DNA of 64,000 bases from an uncultured Catenibacillus sp. (GTDB lineage Bacteria; Bacillota; Clostridia; Lachnospirales; Lachnospiraceae), in contig CAKRHR010000001.1 of assembly GCA_934339005.1 (NCBI GenBank), positions 104,470 through 168,469 of the forward strand, given 5' to 3'. The stretch's first letter is position 1; each line of letters opens with the position of its first letter. Made by a program: the position numbers and the translations under genes. Positions 43,279-52,317 of the stretch are shown in pieces. Under the pieces are notes generated by a model, which saw nothing but the letters and a program-made list of their open reading frames with translations, was not told the origin of the DNA and searched no databases.

Positions 43279-44796
43279 ATGAACGTAACCTGGGAAATGA
43301 CGATAGAAGAAAAATTAAGAATACTTGGAGATGCTGCAAAGTACGATGTGTCATGCGTATCCTCAGGCGTAGACCGCAAAGGTGACGGTCATGGCCTTGG
43401 CAATGCCCAGGCATCAGGCATCTGTCACAGTTTTACAGCGGATGGACGCTGCGTATCGCTGCTGAAAATTCTCATGAGCAATGACTGTTGTTACGACTGC
43501 AAATACTGCATTAATCGTGTAAGCAATGACGTTGAGCGTGCGACATTTACACCTGAGGAGATTTGTCAACTGACCGTTGAATTTTACAGAAGGAATTATA
43601 TAGAGGGACTCTTTTTAAGTTCTGGCATCATCCATTCGCCAAATTATACGATGGAACAGATATATATTGCCCTATGGAAACTCAGAAATGAATGCCAGTT
43701 TCAGGGCTATATTCATATTAAAATTATTCCTGGAACGGATGCAGAACTGATTGAGCGTATAGGCTTTCTGGCAGATCGTGTAAGCTGTAATCTTGAATTG
43801 CCAACAGCACAGGGATTAAAGACACTGGCACCGGCAAAGAATCGACAGAAGATATTAGAACCGATGCGCCAGATTAAGCATACTCTTTTAAAGCAAATTG
43901 ATATGGAAGCTTTACCTGTACCGCAGACAGGCAGTAGAACACAATTAGATGAAAAAATATCTGAAAAAGCCGAATTGTCAGATATGAGCGGCTTTTATAC
44001 AAATCAGAAAATTACAGATTCAAAACCCGGTGCAGATATACAGACGAAGATTTATGCAGATACACGAACTGAAATTTATACAAATATACAGGCAAGGGCG
44101 AATACAGACATACAGAGGGCAAGAAAACACCGACAGATTTTTGTACCTGCAGGGCAGAGTACTCAGATGATTGTTGGTGCAACACCGGAAACAGATTACC
44201 AGATATTAAATGTTACAGAAGCCTTATATCAGAAATTCAATATGAAAAGAGTATTTTACTCGGCCTATGTACCATTGAATGAAGACAGTCAACTGCCAGG
44301 GCTGGAGGTGAAACCACCGTTGCTTCGTGAACACAGGCTGTATCAGGCAGACTGGTTGTTACGCTATTATGGCTTTAAGGCATCTGAACTTTTAAATGAG
44401 CGCCGACAGAACTTTAATGTATTATTAGACCCGAAGTGCGACTGGGCTATTGGGCATCTGGAATATTTTCCTGTAGAAGTCAACACAGCGGACTATGCGA
44501 TGCTTCTGCGGGTTCCGGGAATTGGAGTTCAGAGTGCACGGCGAATATGTCAGGCAAGACGCTTTGGCAAACTGGATTTTAATGATTTGAAACGAATGGG
44601 GATTGTATTAAAACGTGCCCTGTACTTTATTACCTGTTCGGGACACATGATGTATCCTGTAAAAATAGACGAAGATTATATCACAAGAAATATTTTAGAT
44701 GTAAGCCATAAGATGCCTGCACATCTGCGTGAGGCAGCACAAAGTTACAGACAGCTATCGTTGTTTGATGATTTTCATATAGAAGTGCGGATGTAG
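43279..44796 (+). CDS. Radical SAM DNA modification/repair protein with helix-hairpin-helix
   Basis: A 505-residue protein of the putative DNA modification/repair radical SAM family (TIGR03916). Seen: the cluster motif CCYDCKYC (C70, C74, C77), a radical SAM barrel, and a C-terminal helix-hairpin-helix with LLRVPGIGVQSARRICQARR that should contact DNA. A hydrophilic insertion at about 205-290 (repeated Thr/Asp/Ile pieces) makes it longer than my expectation of about 420 residues. The start has GGCGGTGACAGG upstream. It precedes the DUF4130 gene and is under a promoter with LexA boxes. The chemistry on DNA is not established. Confidence 0.88.
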   Translation: MNVTWEMTIEEKLRILGDAAKYDVSCVSSGVDRKGDGHGLGNAQASGICHSFTADGRCVSLLKILMSNDCCYDCKYCINRVSNDVERATFTPEEICQLTVEFYRRNYIEGLFLSSGIIHSPNYTMEQIYIALWKLRNECQFQGYIHIKIIPGTDAELIERIGFLADRVSCNLELPTAQGLKTLAPAKNRQKILEPMRQIKHTLLKQIDMEALPVPQTGSRTQLDEKISEKAELSDMSGFYTNQKITDSKPGADIQTKIYADTRTEIYTNIQARANTDIQRARKHRQIFVPAGQSTQMIVGATPETDYQILNVTEALYQKFNMKRVFYSAYVPLNEDSQLPGLEVKPPLLREHRLYQADWLLRYYGFKASELLNERRQNFNVLLDPKCDWAIGHLEYFPVEVNTADYAMLLRVPGIGVQSARRICQARRFGKLDFNDLKRMGIVLKRALYFITCSGHMMYPVKIDEDYITRNILDVSHKMPAHLREAAQSYRQLSLFDDFHIEVRM

Positions 44797-44854
44797 CAAC
44801 TCTGTTTTTGAAAATTCAAAAGCTTTTAAACAAAAAGAAAAATATAGGAGAAAG

Positions 44855-44888
44855 AGGCATTTTGCCCATAACTTGATGCCACGAATTA
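44855..44888. repeat. 34-bp direct repeat, second copy
   Basis: Second copy of the block at 43221. It continues into an inverted repeat, GAATTAC (44883-44889) with GTAATTC (44911-44917), in the spacer between the radical SAM and DUF4130 genes. Confidence 0.7.
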
Positions 44889-44977
44889 CTCCGCAGCTAA
44901 TGCTACTCCCGTAATTCTGAAACACCATTATACTACAGTATGGCGGAATATAATAATGATAAGACAGGTGACAGGAA

Positions 44978-45763
44978 ATGAAGAATACACGGATACTTGT
45001 ATGTGAGGATTCTATAGAAGGTATTTTGACAGCAGTCCATGAAGCCTATACAAGCAGATACGGGCTGCATGACATCAGAGTTGTGACCAAAGAACCCGAA
45101 CCGGAATTTTTTACGGAGATTGAATATGTTCAGACAAATATGGTGCACGCGGCATCTGTGGCAGAAGCCATTACACGGAAAATATCAAAGGAAGCCAGAG
45201 AAGTATTTATGAAGGCAGCCTGCGCAGCAGACGGCGAAAAAGCACAGCATTTGTATCGTTTTCTTGTCTGTGGATTTTATATGGGTGCAGCAGTGCTGCA
45301 GTATCAGTCGGAACCTTCTGTCAGATATGTATCCCGTCTGTGCAAAATGGTAGATCGGGAAAATGATAAACTCAAAGGTTTCCTGAGGTTCTATGAACTG
45401 CCAAATCAGGTGCTTTTTGCAAGAATACGGCCCAAACACCGGCAGCTTGAATTGTTGCAGTCACATTTTGATAATCGATATCCGAATGAGAATTTTATGA
45501 TATGTGATGTTGGCAGGCGCATTGCCTGCGTACACCAGAAGCATCAGGAGTCGCAGTTGATCGGATATGAGTATTTATCCCAACTGCTTCCTGCAGAGGA
45601 GGCGATGCTTGAAAATCAGGATATTTACGAGGGGTTGTGGAAAGCATTTTTTGATGCGACATATATACCACAGCGGAAAAATACAGTCCTTCAAAGCTCG
45701 ATGATGGCAAAGCGTTTCTGGGAGTTTGCTCCGGAAATGCAAAATGTAACAAAAAATTCATAA
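44978..45763 (+). CDS. DUF4130 putative DNA repair protein (TIGR03915-like)
   Basis: A 261-residue protein. Seen: an N-terminal YxCDx-like strand (RILVCEDSIEGILTAVHEAY), a middle with VDRENDKLKGFLRFYEL, and IRPKHRQLELLQSHFDNRYP, followed by WKAFFDATYIPQRKN, all features of the DUF4130 family that is routinely encoded with the radical SAM/HhH protein. The partnership implies a shared DNA-repair pathway; some homologues are fused to uracil-DNA glycosylase, which is known from family annotation. Ribosome site GTGACAGGA. The SOS-type promoter upstream of the pair supports a damage-response role. Confidence 0.88.
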   Translation: MKNTRILVCEDSIEGILTAVHEAYTSRYGLHDIRVVTKEPEPEFFTEIEYVQTNMVHAASVAEAITRKISKEAREVFMKAACAADGEKAQHLYRFLVCGFYMGAAVLQYQSEPSVRYVSRLCKMVDRENDKLKGFLRFYELPNQVLFARIRPKHRQLELLQSHFDNRYPNENFMICDVGRRIACVHQKHQESQLIGYEYLSQLLPAEEAMLENQDIYEGLWKAFFDATYIPQRKNTVLQSSMMAKRFWEFAPEMQNVTKNS

Positions 45764-45912
45764 AAAGGGACTACTTTTTTCATGTGTTCTATGATAAAAT
45801 GTGCACTGATGAACTTTTATAAGTTTAAAAGAGATGACGAACGGTTTCTGCTCATATCATTATATCATATGTTGTGAGCGGGAACGATGAACAGACAGAG
45901 GAGTTGCGCAAC

Positions 45913-46506
45913 ATGAAAAAAGTAATCCTGGCATCAGCGTCACCACGACGCCGGAATCTTTTACAGCAGGTAAATATTGAATTTGAAGTTTGTCCGAGTC
46001 AGATTGAAGAACACATGATTGAGGGCGCACCGCAGGATACAGTGATGTCTTTGGCTAAGCAGAAGGCGATGGATATTGCCGGACAGATGCTTAAAGTACA
46101 GGATGAACGTATTGTGCTTGGTGCAGATACGATTGTGGCATATCAGGGCAGGATTCTTGGCAAACCGGAGGATGAAGCAGCGGCTTCAAAGATGCTGCAG
46201 ATGCTGTCAGGACATGTACATCAGGTATATACAGGTGTATGCATGGTTGAACGCAAAGATGAAGAACTTGAATGCCATACATTTTTTGAACAGACAGATG
46301 TCAAGATGTATCCAATCAGTCAGGCACAGATAGATGCGTATATTGCTTCGGGAGAGCCGATGGATAAGGCTGGCTCTTATGGTATTCAGGGACTTGGTGC
46401 AGTCTTTGTAGAATCCATCCACGGTGATTACAACAATGTTGTAGGACTTCCTGTGTCAAGAGTATGGCAATATTTATATCAAGCCCAGGAGGCTTGTCAG
46501 GAGTGA
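45913..46506 (+). CDS. maf: Maf-like nucleotide pyrophosphatase
   Basis: A 197-residue Maf protein, a pyrophosphatase for non-canonical or modified pyrimidine nucleoside triphosphates. Seen: VILASASPRRRNLLQQV at the N-terminus with the phosphate-binding SxSPRR, the metal-binding GADTIV, and GKPEDEAAASKMLQMLSG and DKAGSYGIQGLGA. The start is at 45913 with AGAGGAG nine bases upstream; the longer frame from 45874 has no support. House-cleaning role, fitting its neighbours in DNA repair. The next gene begins within ten bases of its stop. Confidence 0.95.
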   Translation: MKKVILASASPRRRNLLQQVNIEFEVCPSQIEEHMIEGAPQDTVMSLAKQKAMDIAGQMLKVQDERIVLGADTIVAYQGRILGKPEDEAAASKMLQMLSGHVHQVYTGVCMVERKDEELECHTFFEQTDVKMYPISQAQIDAYIASGEPMDKAGSYGIQGLGAVFVESIHGDYNNVVGLPVSRVWQYLYQAQEACQE

Positions 46507-46514
46507 ATGCAGAC

Positions 46515-47825
46515 ATGAGTAACAATCAGACAGAGATAGCAGACTCCAGACGTGAGAACTTTCTGGAATTTGCTGCCATTTTTTCGGGCGACATTAAGAC
46601 AGGGCTGACGGTATTTTATGATCATATCGTCGATAAGAAGATTATTCCATATAAGATTCAGATGGACAAGACATGGGAGGTGCGTGTCATTGAATCCAAT
46701 GCATTCTCATACAAGCTCACTTTCCACAATGTCATTATTGAGGATGGCAGACATCCAAGAGAAATCCTTTTGACAGACGTATTTGGCGAACGCACGGGCA
46801 AGGATGCCACAGGCCGCTACCGCATTCGTTTTGTGAATGGACTTCTGACGGAGGGAACAGTCAAAGAAAGTGCATTTACATTTGACGATGTCAGCGTAGA
46901 GATGAAGCTGTGGAACTATAATTACACGACCTATCCGTTTGCTGTCGGTACGACCAAGATTCCATGGCGTATGGTCTGTGAACCGGTGGAAGCACTTGTG
47001 ACCAAGTGGAAGCTACTTGGTGAGGCTGCGTTAAGTGAATACGAGATTGAGAATGCAATTCTATTTGAATTTCTGCAAGTATTTCTTGAGATGTATCTTG
47101 ATAACGAAACATCAATAGGATACGGCAAATCCACATTGACTTATGACAAAACAAAATTACAGACATTACCTGTGACAAAACGTATGCTGCGTGCAGGACG
47201 CCGTTTATTTGAACTTTGCCGCTGGCATGAGCTGGCAGAGCAGATTGAACAGTTTGACGAAGACAGACATGCGGTCTTTGCCTTATTTGTGATGAAGATT
47301 ACGAATAAAGAAGGTCGGATTTTGTATGATCATATCCGGGATGTACTGCGCAGATGCTGTGATATCTATCCTGTGAATCCTGAGATTAAATGTCTTAAGG
47401 ACAGCCGTTATCAGGTTGTGAGAGAAACACTGAACACATTGTTTAAAAAAGCGGGATATAGAGGCGCATACCCTGATTTTTCAATGAAGGAAAAACCGGC
47501 ATTTATCGAAACAAGTTTTGTTTATGAGCGGAAATATACTTATATTAATGAGAAACAAAAGATGCATATGTACAGTTTCATTGAGAGTTATGTGGATGGT
47601 GGTGTACAGATATGTGCGATTCACGGTAAAGTGCTTGCCAGAAGAATTGATGAAAAGATGCTTTTGAATCAGGCGGCACATTGTTGTTTCTCAGATGATG
47701 GACGACGCAGCGCCAAAGTGACAGACAGCCTGTTTTTTACAGAAGATATGCCGATTGCAGACTTAAAACAGGACATTACAGGGTTCTTTAAACGCTGTAT
47801 TATGGGTGAGCAGCAGGATATTTAA
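46515..47825 (+). CDS. Uncharacterised conserved protein, about 437 residues
   Basis: I do not recognise this family with certainty; it may belong to a Clostridia-specific DUF. The N-terminal half looks beta-rich (WEVRVIESNAFSYKLTFHNV, GRYRIRFVNGLLTEG), the C-terminal half helical with FSFIESYVDGG-like stretches. No transmembrane segment or signal peptide. Start at ATG 46515 with AGGAG 11 bases upstream; a GTG at 46503 in the same frame, 10 bases after AGGAGG, is an alternative. Follows maf, so it probably shares its transcript. Confidence 0.75.
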   Translation: MSNNQTEIADSRRENFLEFAAIFSGDIKTGLTVFYDHIVDKKIIPYKIQMDKTWEVRVIESNAFSYKLTFHNVIIEDGRHPREILLTDVFGERTGKDATGRYRIRFVNGLLTEGTVKESAFTFDDVSVEMKLWNYNYTTYPFAVGTTKIPWRMVCEPVEALVTKWKLLGEAALSEYEIENAILFEFLQVFLEMYLDNETSIGYGKSTLTYDKTKLQTLPVTKRMLRAGRRLFELCRWHELAEQIEQFDEDRHAVFALFVMKITNKEGRILYDHIRDVLRRCCDIYPVNPEIKCLKDSRYQVVRETLNTLFKKAGYRGAYPDFSMKEKPAFIETSFVYERKYTYINEKQKMHMYSFIESYVDGGVQICAIHGKVLARRIDEKMLLNQAAHCCFSDDGRRSAKVTDSLFFTEDMPIADLKQDITGFFKRCIMGEQQDI

Positions 47826-48244
47826 CGACCACATGTGTAAAGGATAAGTAAAAATGCTTAAAAAGATTTGTATTTATTTGCAATTTTGCAGTTAAAAGAC
47901 CGATAGATATAAAAATCTGTATTGTCAAGTAAAAAAATATTATGTAAAATATGTAAAATTTGAAAAATATGAATAATTTATATAAAACCAGATTGAATTT
48001 ACATAATAAGCGTGATTTGAAGGTCATTTTGCATTAAAAATTTACGAGTTAGTTATAAATTCGTTGTTCGATATGCTTAAAAAAATGTCAAACCATCAAA
48101 ATCAACAAAAATCACAAATGGGTTTTGTAAAAAAGAGCTATGGTGCAGATGTACGATTTAGTGTAATATATACCTATCGAAACCGAAACAATGCTTGATA
48201 TACATTGATGTACATCGAGAATAAACCACAAGGGGGATATTTTA
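47826..48244. other. Intergenic region before the MsmX-type ATPase
   Basis: A 419-base AT-rich spacer. No ORF supported. A likely promoter is marked at 47922; a more proximal one cannot be excluded. No structured RNA could be recognised in the long leader. Confidence 0.4.
47922..47950 (+). promoter_or_regulatory. Possible promoter of the MsmX-type gene
   Basis: TTGTCA and TAAAAT separated by 17 bases. It would give a leader of almost 290 bases. Confidence 0.4.
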
Positions 48245-49351
48245 ATGGCAAGTTTATCATTAAAACACATTTACAAAATTTATCCAAACGGCTTTAATGC
48301 TGTTAAGGACTTCAACCTTGAAATTGAAGATAAAGAATTTATCATTTTCGTAGGACCATCTGGTTGTGGTAAATCTACAACACTTCGTATGATCGCTGGT
48401 CTTGAAGAAATCAGTAAAGGTGAACTTTACATCGATGGCAAATTGATGAACGATGTTGAACCAAAAGACAGAGATATCGCGATGGTATTCCAGAGTTACG
48501 CTCTGTATCCACATATGTCAATTTATGACAACATGGCATTTGGTCTTAAACTGAGAAAAGTTCCTAAAGATGAAATCGACAAGAAAGTTAAAGAAGCAGC
48601 TCGTATTCTTGATATTGAACATCTGCTTGACAGAAAACCTAAATTACTTTCTGGTGGTCAGAGACAGCGTGTTGCCATGGGTCGTGCAATCGTTCGTGAA
48701 CCTAAAGTATTCCTTATGGACGAACCTTTGTCAAACTTGGATGCAAAACTTCGTGTTCAGATGCGTCTTGAAATTTCCAAACTTCATCAAAGATTACAGA
48801 CAACTATCATCTATGTAACACATGACCAGACAGAAGCTATGACTCTTGGTACAAGAATCGTTGTTATGAAAGACGGTATTGTTCAGCAGGTAGATACACC
48901 TCAGAACCTTTACGATACACCGGGTAACCTTTTCGTAGCTGGTTTCATCGGTTCTCCACAGATGAACTTCATGGATGCTGAACTTGTTAAAGAAGGCAAC
49001 AACGTATACCTGAAGATGGCTGATTACAAGATTACAGTAACACCTGAAAAAGCAGCTAAATGTGCAGATTACATTGGCAAGACAGTTACATTTGGTGTAC
49101 GTCCTGAAGATGTTTATGCAGCAGCTAAATACGAAAAAGCTAATGTAAACAACACAGTTAAATCTACAGTTCGTGTATTCGAAATGTTAGGTGCTGAAGT
49201 ATTCGTATACGTTACAGTTGAAGGCGTTGACGTTACAGTTCGTGAAGCTCCTGGTACAGTTGTTAAACCTGGTGATGAAGTTGATATCTGCTTCAATGTT
49301 GATAAGATTCACATCTTCGACAAAGAAACACAGGTTACAATCGCAAACTAA
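48245..49351 (+). CDS. msmX: Sugar ABC transporter ATPase, UgpC/MsmX type
   Basis: A 368-residue ATPase for carbohydrate importers. Seen: Walker A FVGPSGCGKSTTLRM, Q-loop VFQSYALYPHMS, signature LSGGQRQRVAMGRA, Walker B VFLMDEPLSNLDAKLR, switch His in YVTHDQTEAMTL, and the C-terminal TOBE domains from about 240. It is a single gene with its own terminator and no permeases, as expected for MsmX, which in Bacillus serves several CUT1 importers. Its codons are notably regular and use highly preferred triplets, pointing to high expression. Inference: it powers the ATPase-less importer at 5652-9221. Confidence 0.93.
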   Translation: MASLSLKHIYKIYPNGFNAVKDFNLEIEDKEFIIFVGPSGCGKSTTLRMIAGLEEISKGELYIDGKLMNDVEPKDRDIAMVFQSYALYPHMSIYDNMAFGLKLRKVPKDEIDKKVKEAARILDIEHLLDRKPKLLSGGQRQRVAMGRAIVREPKVFLMDEPLSNLDAKLRVQMRLEISKLHQRLQTTIIYVTHDQTEAMTLGTRIVVMKDGIVQQVDTPQNLYDTPGNLFVAGFIGSPQMNFMDAELVKEGNNVYLKMADYKITVTPEKAAKCADYIGKTVTFGVRPEDVYAAAKYEKANVNNTVKSTVRVFEMLGAEVFVYVTVEGVDVTVREAPGTVVKPGDEVDICFNVDKIHIFDKETQVTIAN

Positions 49352-49367
49352 TATAAAGAAAACTAAC

Positions 49368-49400
49368 AAGGGAAATACATTTAATGTATTTCCCTTTTCT
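49368..49400 (+). terminator. Terminator after the MsmX-type gene
   Basis: AAGGGAAATACAT pairs perfectly with ATGTATTTCCCTT around a TTA loop, followed by TTCTT. Confidence 0.9.
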
Positions 49401-49428
49401 TAATTTTACATTAGTTATTAAATATTTT

Positions 49429-49458
49429 TTGACACTTCGGGCTTTAATGTGTTAAAAT
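49429..49458 (+). promoter_or_regulatory. Promoter of the PucR-type regulator
   Basis: TTGACA and TAAAAT separated by 18 bases, about 30 bases before the ATG. Confidence 0.7.
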
Positions 49459-49489
49459 GTAAAAAACTAGAACTTGAAGAGGTGATATA

Positions 49490-50578
49490 ATGGCATATAA
49501 TCAGATGCTTCAAAATACAATCGAAGGTGTTAAGGCGATTGCCCGTACAGATTTATGCGTTTTAGATACAGATGCGAATATTATCGCATCCACGATGAAT
49601 ATACCGGCAGAATACAGAGAATCCGCGATGGCTTTTGCAGAATCTCCGGCAGAGATTCAGGTCGTTGCAGGTAATCAGTATTTCAAGATTTTTGACAGTG
49701 GACAACTGGAATATATCATGCTTGTTCGTGGGGATACAGATGATATTTATACGATTGGTAAGCTGGTAGCTTTCCAGATTCAGAATCTCTTATCAGCCTA
49801 CAAAGAGCGCTTTGACCGTGAAAACTTCATTAAGAATGTACTTTTGGATAATATGCTTTTAGTAGATATGTACAGCAAAGCAAAGAAACTGCACATTGAT
49901 GCGGAAGCCAGAAGGGCAGTATTTGTCATCGAAGTATCCGGTGCGCAGGATAATAATGCGATGGATATTCTTAAAGGAATGTTTGCCGGAAATCCAAAGG
50001 ATTTTATCACAGCCGTTGATGAACACAGCATTATTTTTGTGAAAGAATTAAAAGAAAATGAAACTTATGACGAACTGAACCAGACAGCCAAAATGATTGT
50101 AGATATGATTGGCGCTGAAGCGATGACAAAATGCTATGTTGCTTATGGTAATATCGTGGATAAGATTAAAGATGTATCAAAATCCTACAAAGAAGCGAAG
50201 ATGGCGCTGGATGTCGGTAAGATTTTCTACAGTGAAAAGAACGTATCTGCTTACAACAGACTTGGTATAGGACGTCTGATTTATCAGTTGCCAATCCCTC
50301 TGTGCAAGATGTTTATTGATGAGATTTTTCCTGAGATCACACCGGATGATTTCGATGAAGAAACATTGCTTACAGTGAATAAATTCTTTGAAAACAGCCT
50401 GAATGTATCTGAAACAGCCCGTCAGTTATACATCCACAGAAACACACTTGTGTATCGTCTGGATAAAGTACACAAAGCAACAGGACTTGATTTGCGTGTA
50501 TTCGAAGATGCAATTACATTTGAAATTGCACTGATGGTTGTGAAGTATATGAAATTTATGGAAAATTCAGATTATTAA
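49490..50578 (+). CDS. PucR/CdaR-type transcriptional regulator
   Basis: A 362-residue regulator. The C-terminus (about 300-355) is a PucR-type HTH: FFENSLNVSETARQLYIHRN, then TLVYRLDKVHKATGLDLRVF. The middle shows a GGDEF-like region (YKEAKMALDVGKIFYSEKNV); the N-terminus could be a sugar-diacid or small-ligand binding domain, as in CdaR. No transmembrane segment. AGAGGTGA lies before the ATG. It is monocistronic with its own promoter and terminator, located between the MsmX-type ATPase and the rnf operon, so it might control one of them; this cannot be shown here. Confidence 0.87.
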   Translation: MAYNQMLQNTIEGVKAIARTDLCVLDTDANIIASTMNIPAEYRESAMAFAESPAEIQVVAGNQYFKIFDSGQLEYIMLVRGDTDDIYTIGKLVAFQIQNLLSAYKERFDRENFIKNVLLDNMLLVDMYSKAKKLHIDAEARRAVFVIEVSGAQDNNAMDILKGMFAGNPKDFITAVDEHSIIFVKELKENETYDELNQTAKMIVDMIGAEAMTKCYVAYGNIVDKIKDVSKSYKEAKMALDVGKIFYSEKNVSAYNRLGIGRLIYQLPIPLCKMFIDEIFPEITPDDFDEETLLTVNKFFENSLNVSETARQLYIHRNTLVYRLDKVHKATGLDLRVFEDAITFEIALMVVKYMKFMENSDY

Positions 50579-50688
50579 AAGAATATTGGATAAGCCGAGT
50601 ATACTACATTTATGCGAAGGAAAACTGTATTTTTACACGCATATTTAACAAATAGCAGATGAAGCACATCACAGATGTGAAATTAGAA

Positions 50689-50734
50689 CAGGAATATTTT
50701 GATAATAAAGCGATTGTCAAAATATTCCTGTTTT
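50689..50734 (+). terminator. Terminator after the PucR-type gene
   Basis: CAGGAATATTTTGA pairs with TCAAAATATTCCTG (14 bp) around a 14-base loop, followed by TTTT. Confidence 0.88.
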
Positions 50735-50943
50735 ATGTCTATACAAAGTCCTTGTTTTTTGTACAATATGAAAACAGTATATAATATATAAGAAAAATAA
50801 TTGACGAAAAGGTGAAATAATTGTACTTTATAAAATACTTCCTTATGGAATATTGATATTCTTAGAACAAAATAGTACAATGTAATTTGAAATATACCCT
50901 TTAGCTGAAGGGCGAATGAAACAAGTAAAAGAGGAGGATGTAT
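50735..50943. other. rnf leader region
   Basis: The 365-base gap before rnfC holds the terminator at 50689 and then this AT-rich stretch with TATAAT at 50780-50785 and a possible TTGTAC 15 bases before it. No clear promoter could be fixed and no ORF is supported. Confidence 0.4.
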
Positions 50944-52299
50944 ATGTCCAGTAGTTCAAAAGGAATCCTGGGTAGACTGGGATTCGTTAAAACACCAGGC
51001 GCTGCAGTTCCACATCGGAAGAATACGAAAGATATGGAAACTGTTGAGATGCCGGTACCTGCTACAGTCACGATATTAATGTCCCAGCATATCGGTGCAC
51101 CATGTACACCAACAGTCAAAGTTGGTCAGCAAGTGTATGTTGGAACAGTGATTGGTGACAGTCAGGCATTTGTGTCTGCACCGATTCACTCCAGTGTATC
51201 TGGTAAGGTGAAGAAGATTGACACAGTTGTGACGAGCAATGGTGCCAACACACAGTGCGTCATTATCGAAAGTGACGGCGAACAGACACCGGATCCTGAG
51301 ATTAAACCACCTGTAGTGGAAAATGACGATGATTTGATTAAGGCTATCAGAGCTTCAGGCCTTGTCGGTCTTGGTGGCGCAGGTTTCCCTGCTCATGTTA
51401 AATTGAATCCGGCGCCGGAAGTCAAAGCAAAAGTAGATACTTTAGTCATCAATGCTGCTGAATGTGAACCATATATTACAGCGGATGTACGTGAGATTAT
51501 TGAAAACTCATGGGATATCATGGCTGGTATTTATACAGTAGCAGAACTTTTGCAGGTCAAAGAAGCGATTATCGGTATTGAAGATAACAAACCGGAAGCG
51601 ATTAAGATTATGCAGGATATCGCAGCCAAAGACGATGATAAGGGTGACATTGTTAAAGTGAAGGTATTGCCTTCAAGATACCCACAGGGCGCTGAAAAAG
51701 TGCTCATCGAACAGTGTACAGGACGTCAGGTGCCTCCTGGAAAGTTGCCTGCAGATGTCGGTGTTGTTGTAATGAACGTTGCATCTATCGCATTCCTGGC
51801 ACGTTACTTAAAGACAGGTATGCCACTGACAACAAAACGTATCACAGTAGATGGTTCTGCAGTGAATGAGCCAAAGAACATCCGTGTATGTATTGGTACA
51901 CCGGTTAAAGATGTCATTGCATTTTGCGGTGGTTACAAAGGTGAACCAGCGAAACTGCTTTACGGCGGTCCGATGATGGGTACACCAATTATCAGCGATG
52001 AACTGCCAATTCTTAAAAATACAAATGCCATTCTTGCATTTAACCGTGAAGATGCACAGAGTCTTGAAGAATCTGCATGTATCCGCTGCGGACGATGTGT
52101 CAATGCATGTCCGATGAACCTGATGCCGACAATGCTTGAACAGTATACAGAGATTAAGAATGTTGAGATGCTGAACAAATACAATGTTATGACATGTATG
52201 GAATGCGGTAGCTGCTCATATGTCTGTCCTGCAAACCGTAAGCTTGTACAGTCTATCAGAATTGGTAAAGCGATTGTCAGAAACAGCAGTAAAAAATAA
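50944..52299 (+). CDS. rnfC: Rnf complex subunit RnfC
   Basis: A 451-residue subunit of the membrane Rnf complex, which passes electrons from reduced ferredoxin to NAD+ and pumps Na+ or H+. RnfC binds NADH and FMN and carries two [4Fe-4S] clusters: CIRCGRCVNACP and CMECGSCSYVCP near the C-terminus. The N-terminal barrel-sandwich part is visible (GAPCTPTVKVGQQVYVGTVI). I take the ATG at 50944, since GAGGAGG at 50931 touches the ATG at 50938 and leaves proper spacing only for the second ATG. First gene of rnfCDGEAB. Confidence 0.96.
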   Translation: MSSSSKGILGRLGFVKTPGAAVPHRKNTKDMETVEMPVPATVTILMSQHIGAPCTPTVKVGQQVYVGTVIGDSQAFVSAPIHSSVSGKVKKIDTVVTSNGANTQCVIIESDGEQTPDPEIKPPVVENDDDLIKAIRASGLVGLGGAGFPAHVKLNPAPEVKAKVDTLVINAAECEPYITADVREIIENSWDIMAGIYTVAELLQVKEAIIGIEDNKPEAIKIMQDIAAKDDDKGDIVKVKVLPSRYPQGAEKVLIEQCTGRQVPPGKLPADVGVVVMNVASIAFLARYLKTGMPLTTKRITVDGSAVNEPKNIRVCIGTPVKDVIAFCGGYKGEPAKLLYGGPMMGTPIISDELPILKNTNAILAFNREDAQSLEESACIRCGRCVNACPMNLMPTMLEQYTEIKNVEMLNKYNVMTCMECGSCSYVCPANRKLVQSIRIGKAIVRNSSKK

Positions 52300-52317
52300 A
52301 AGAAAGTAGGTGTATTT

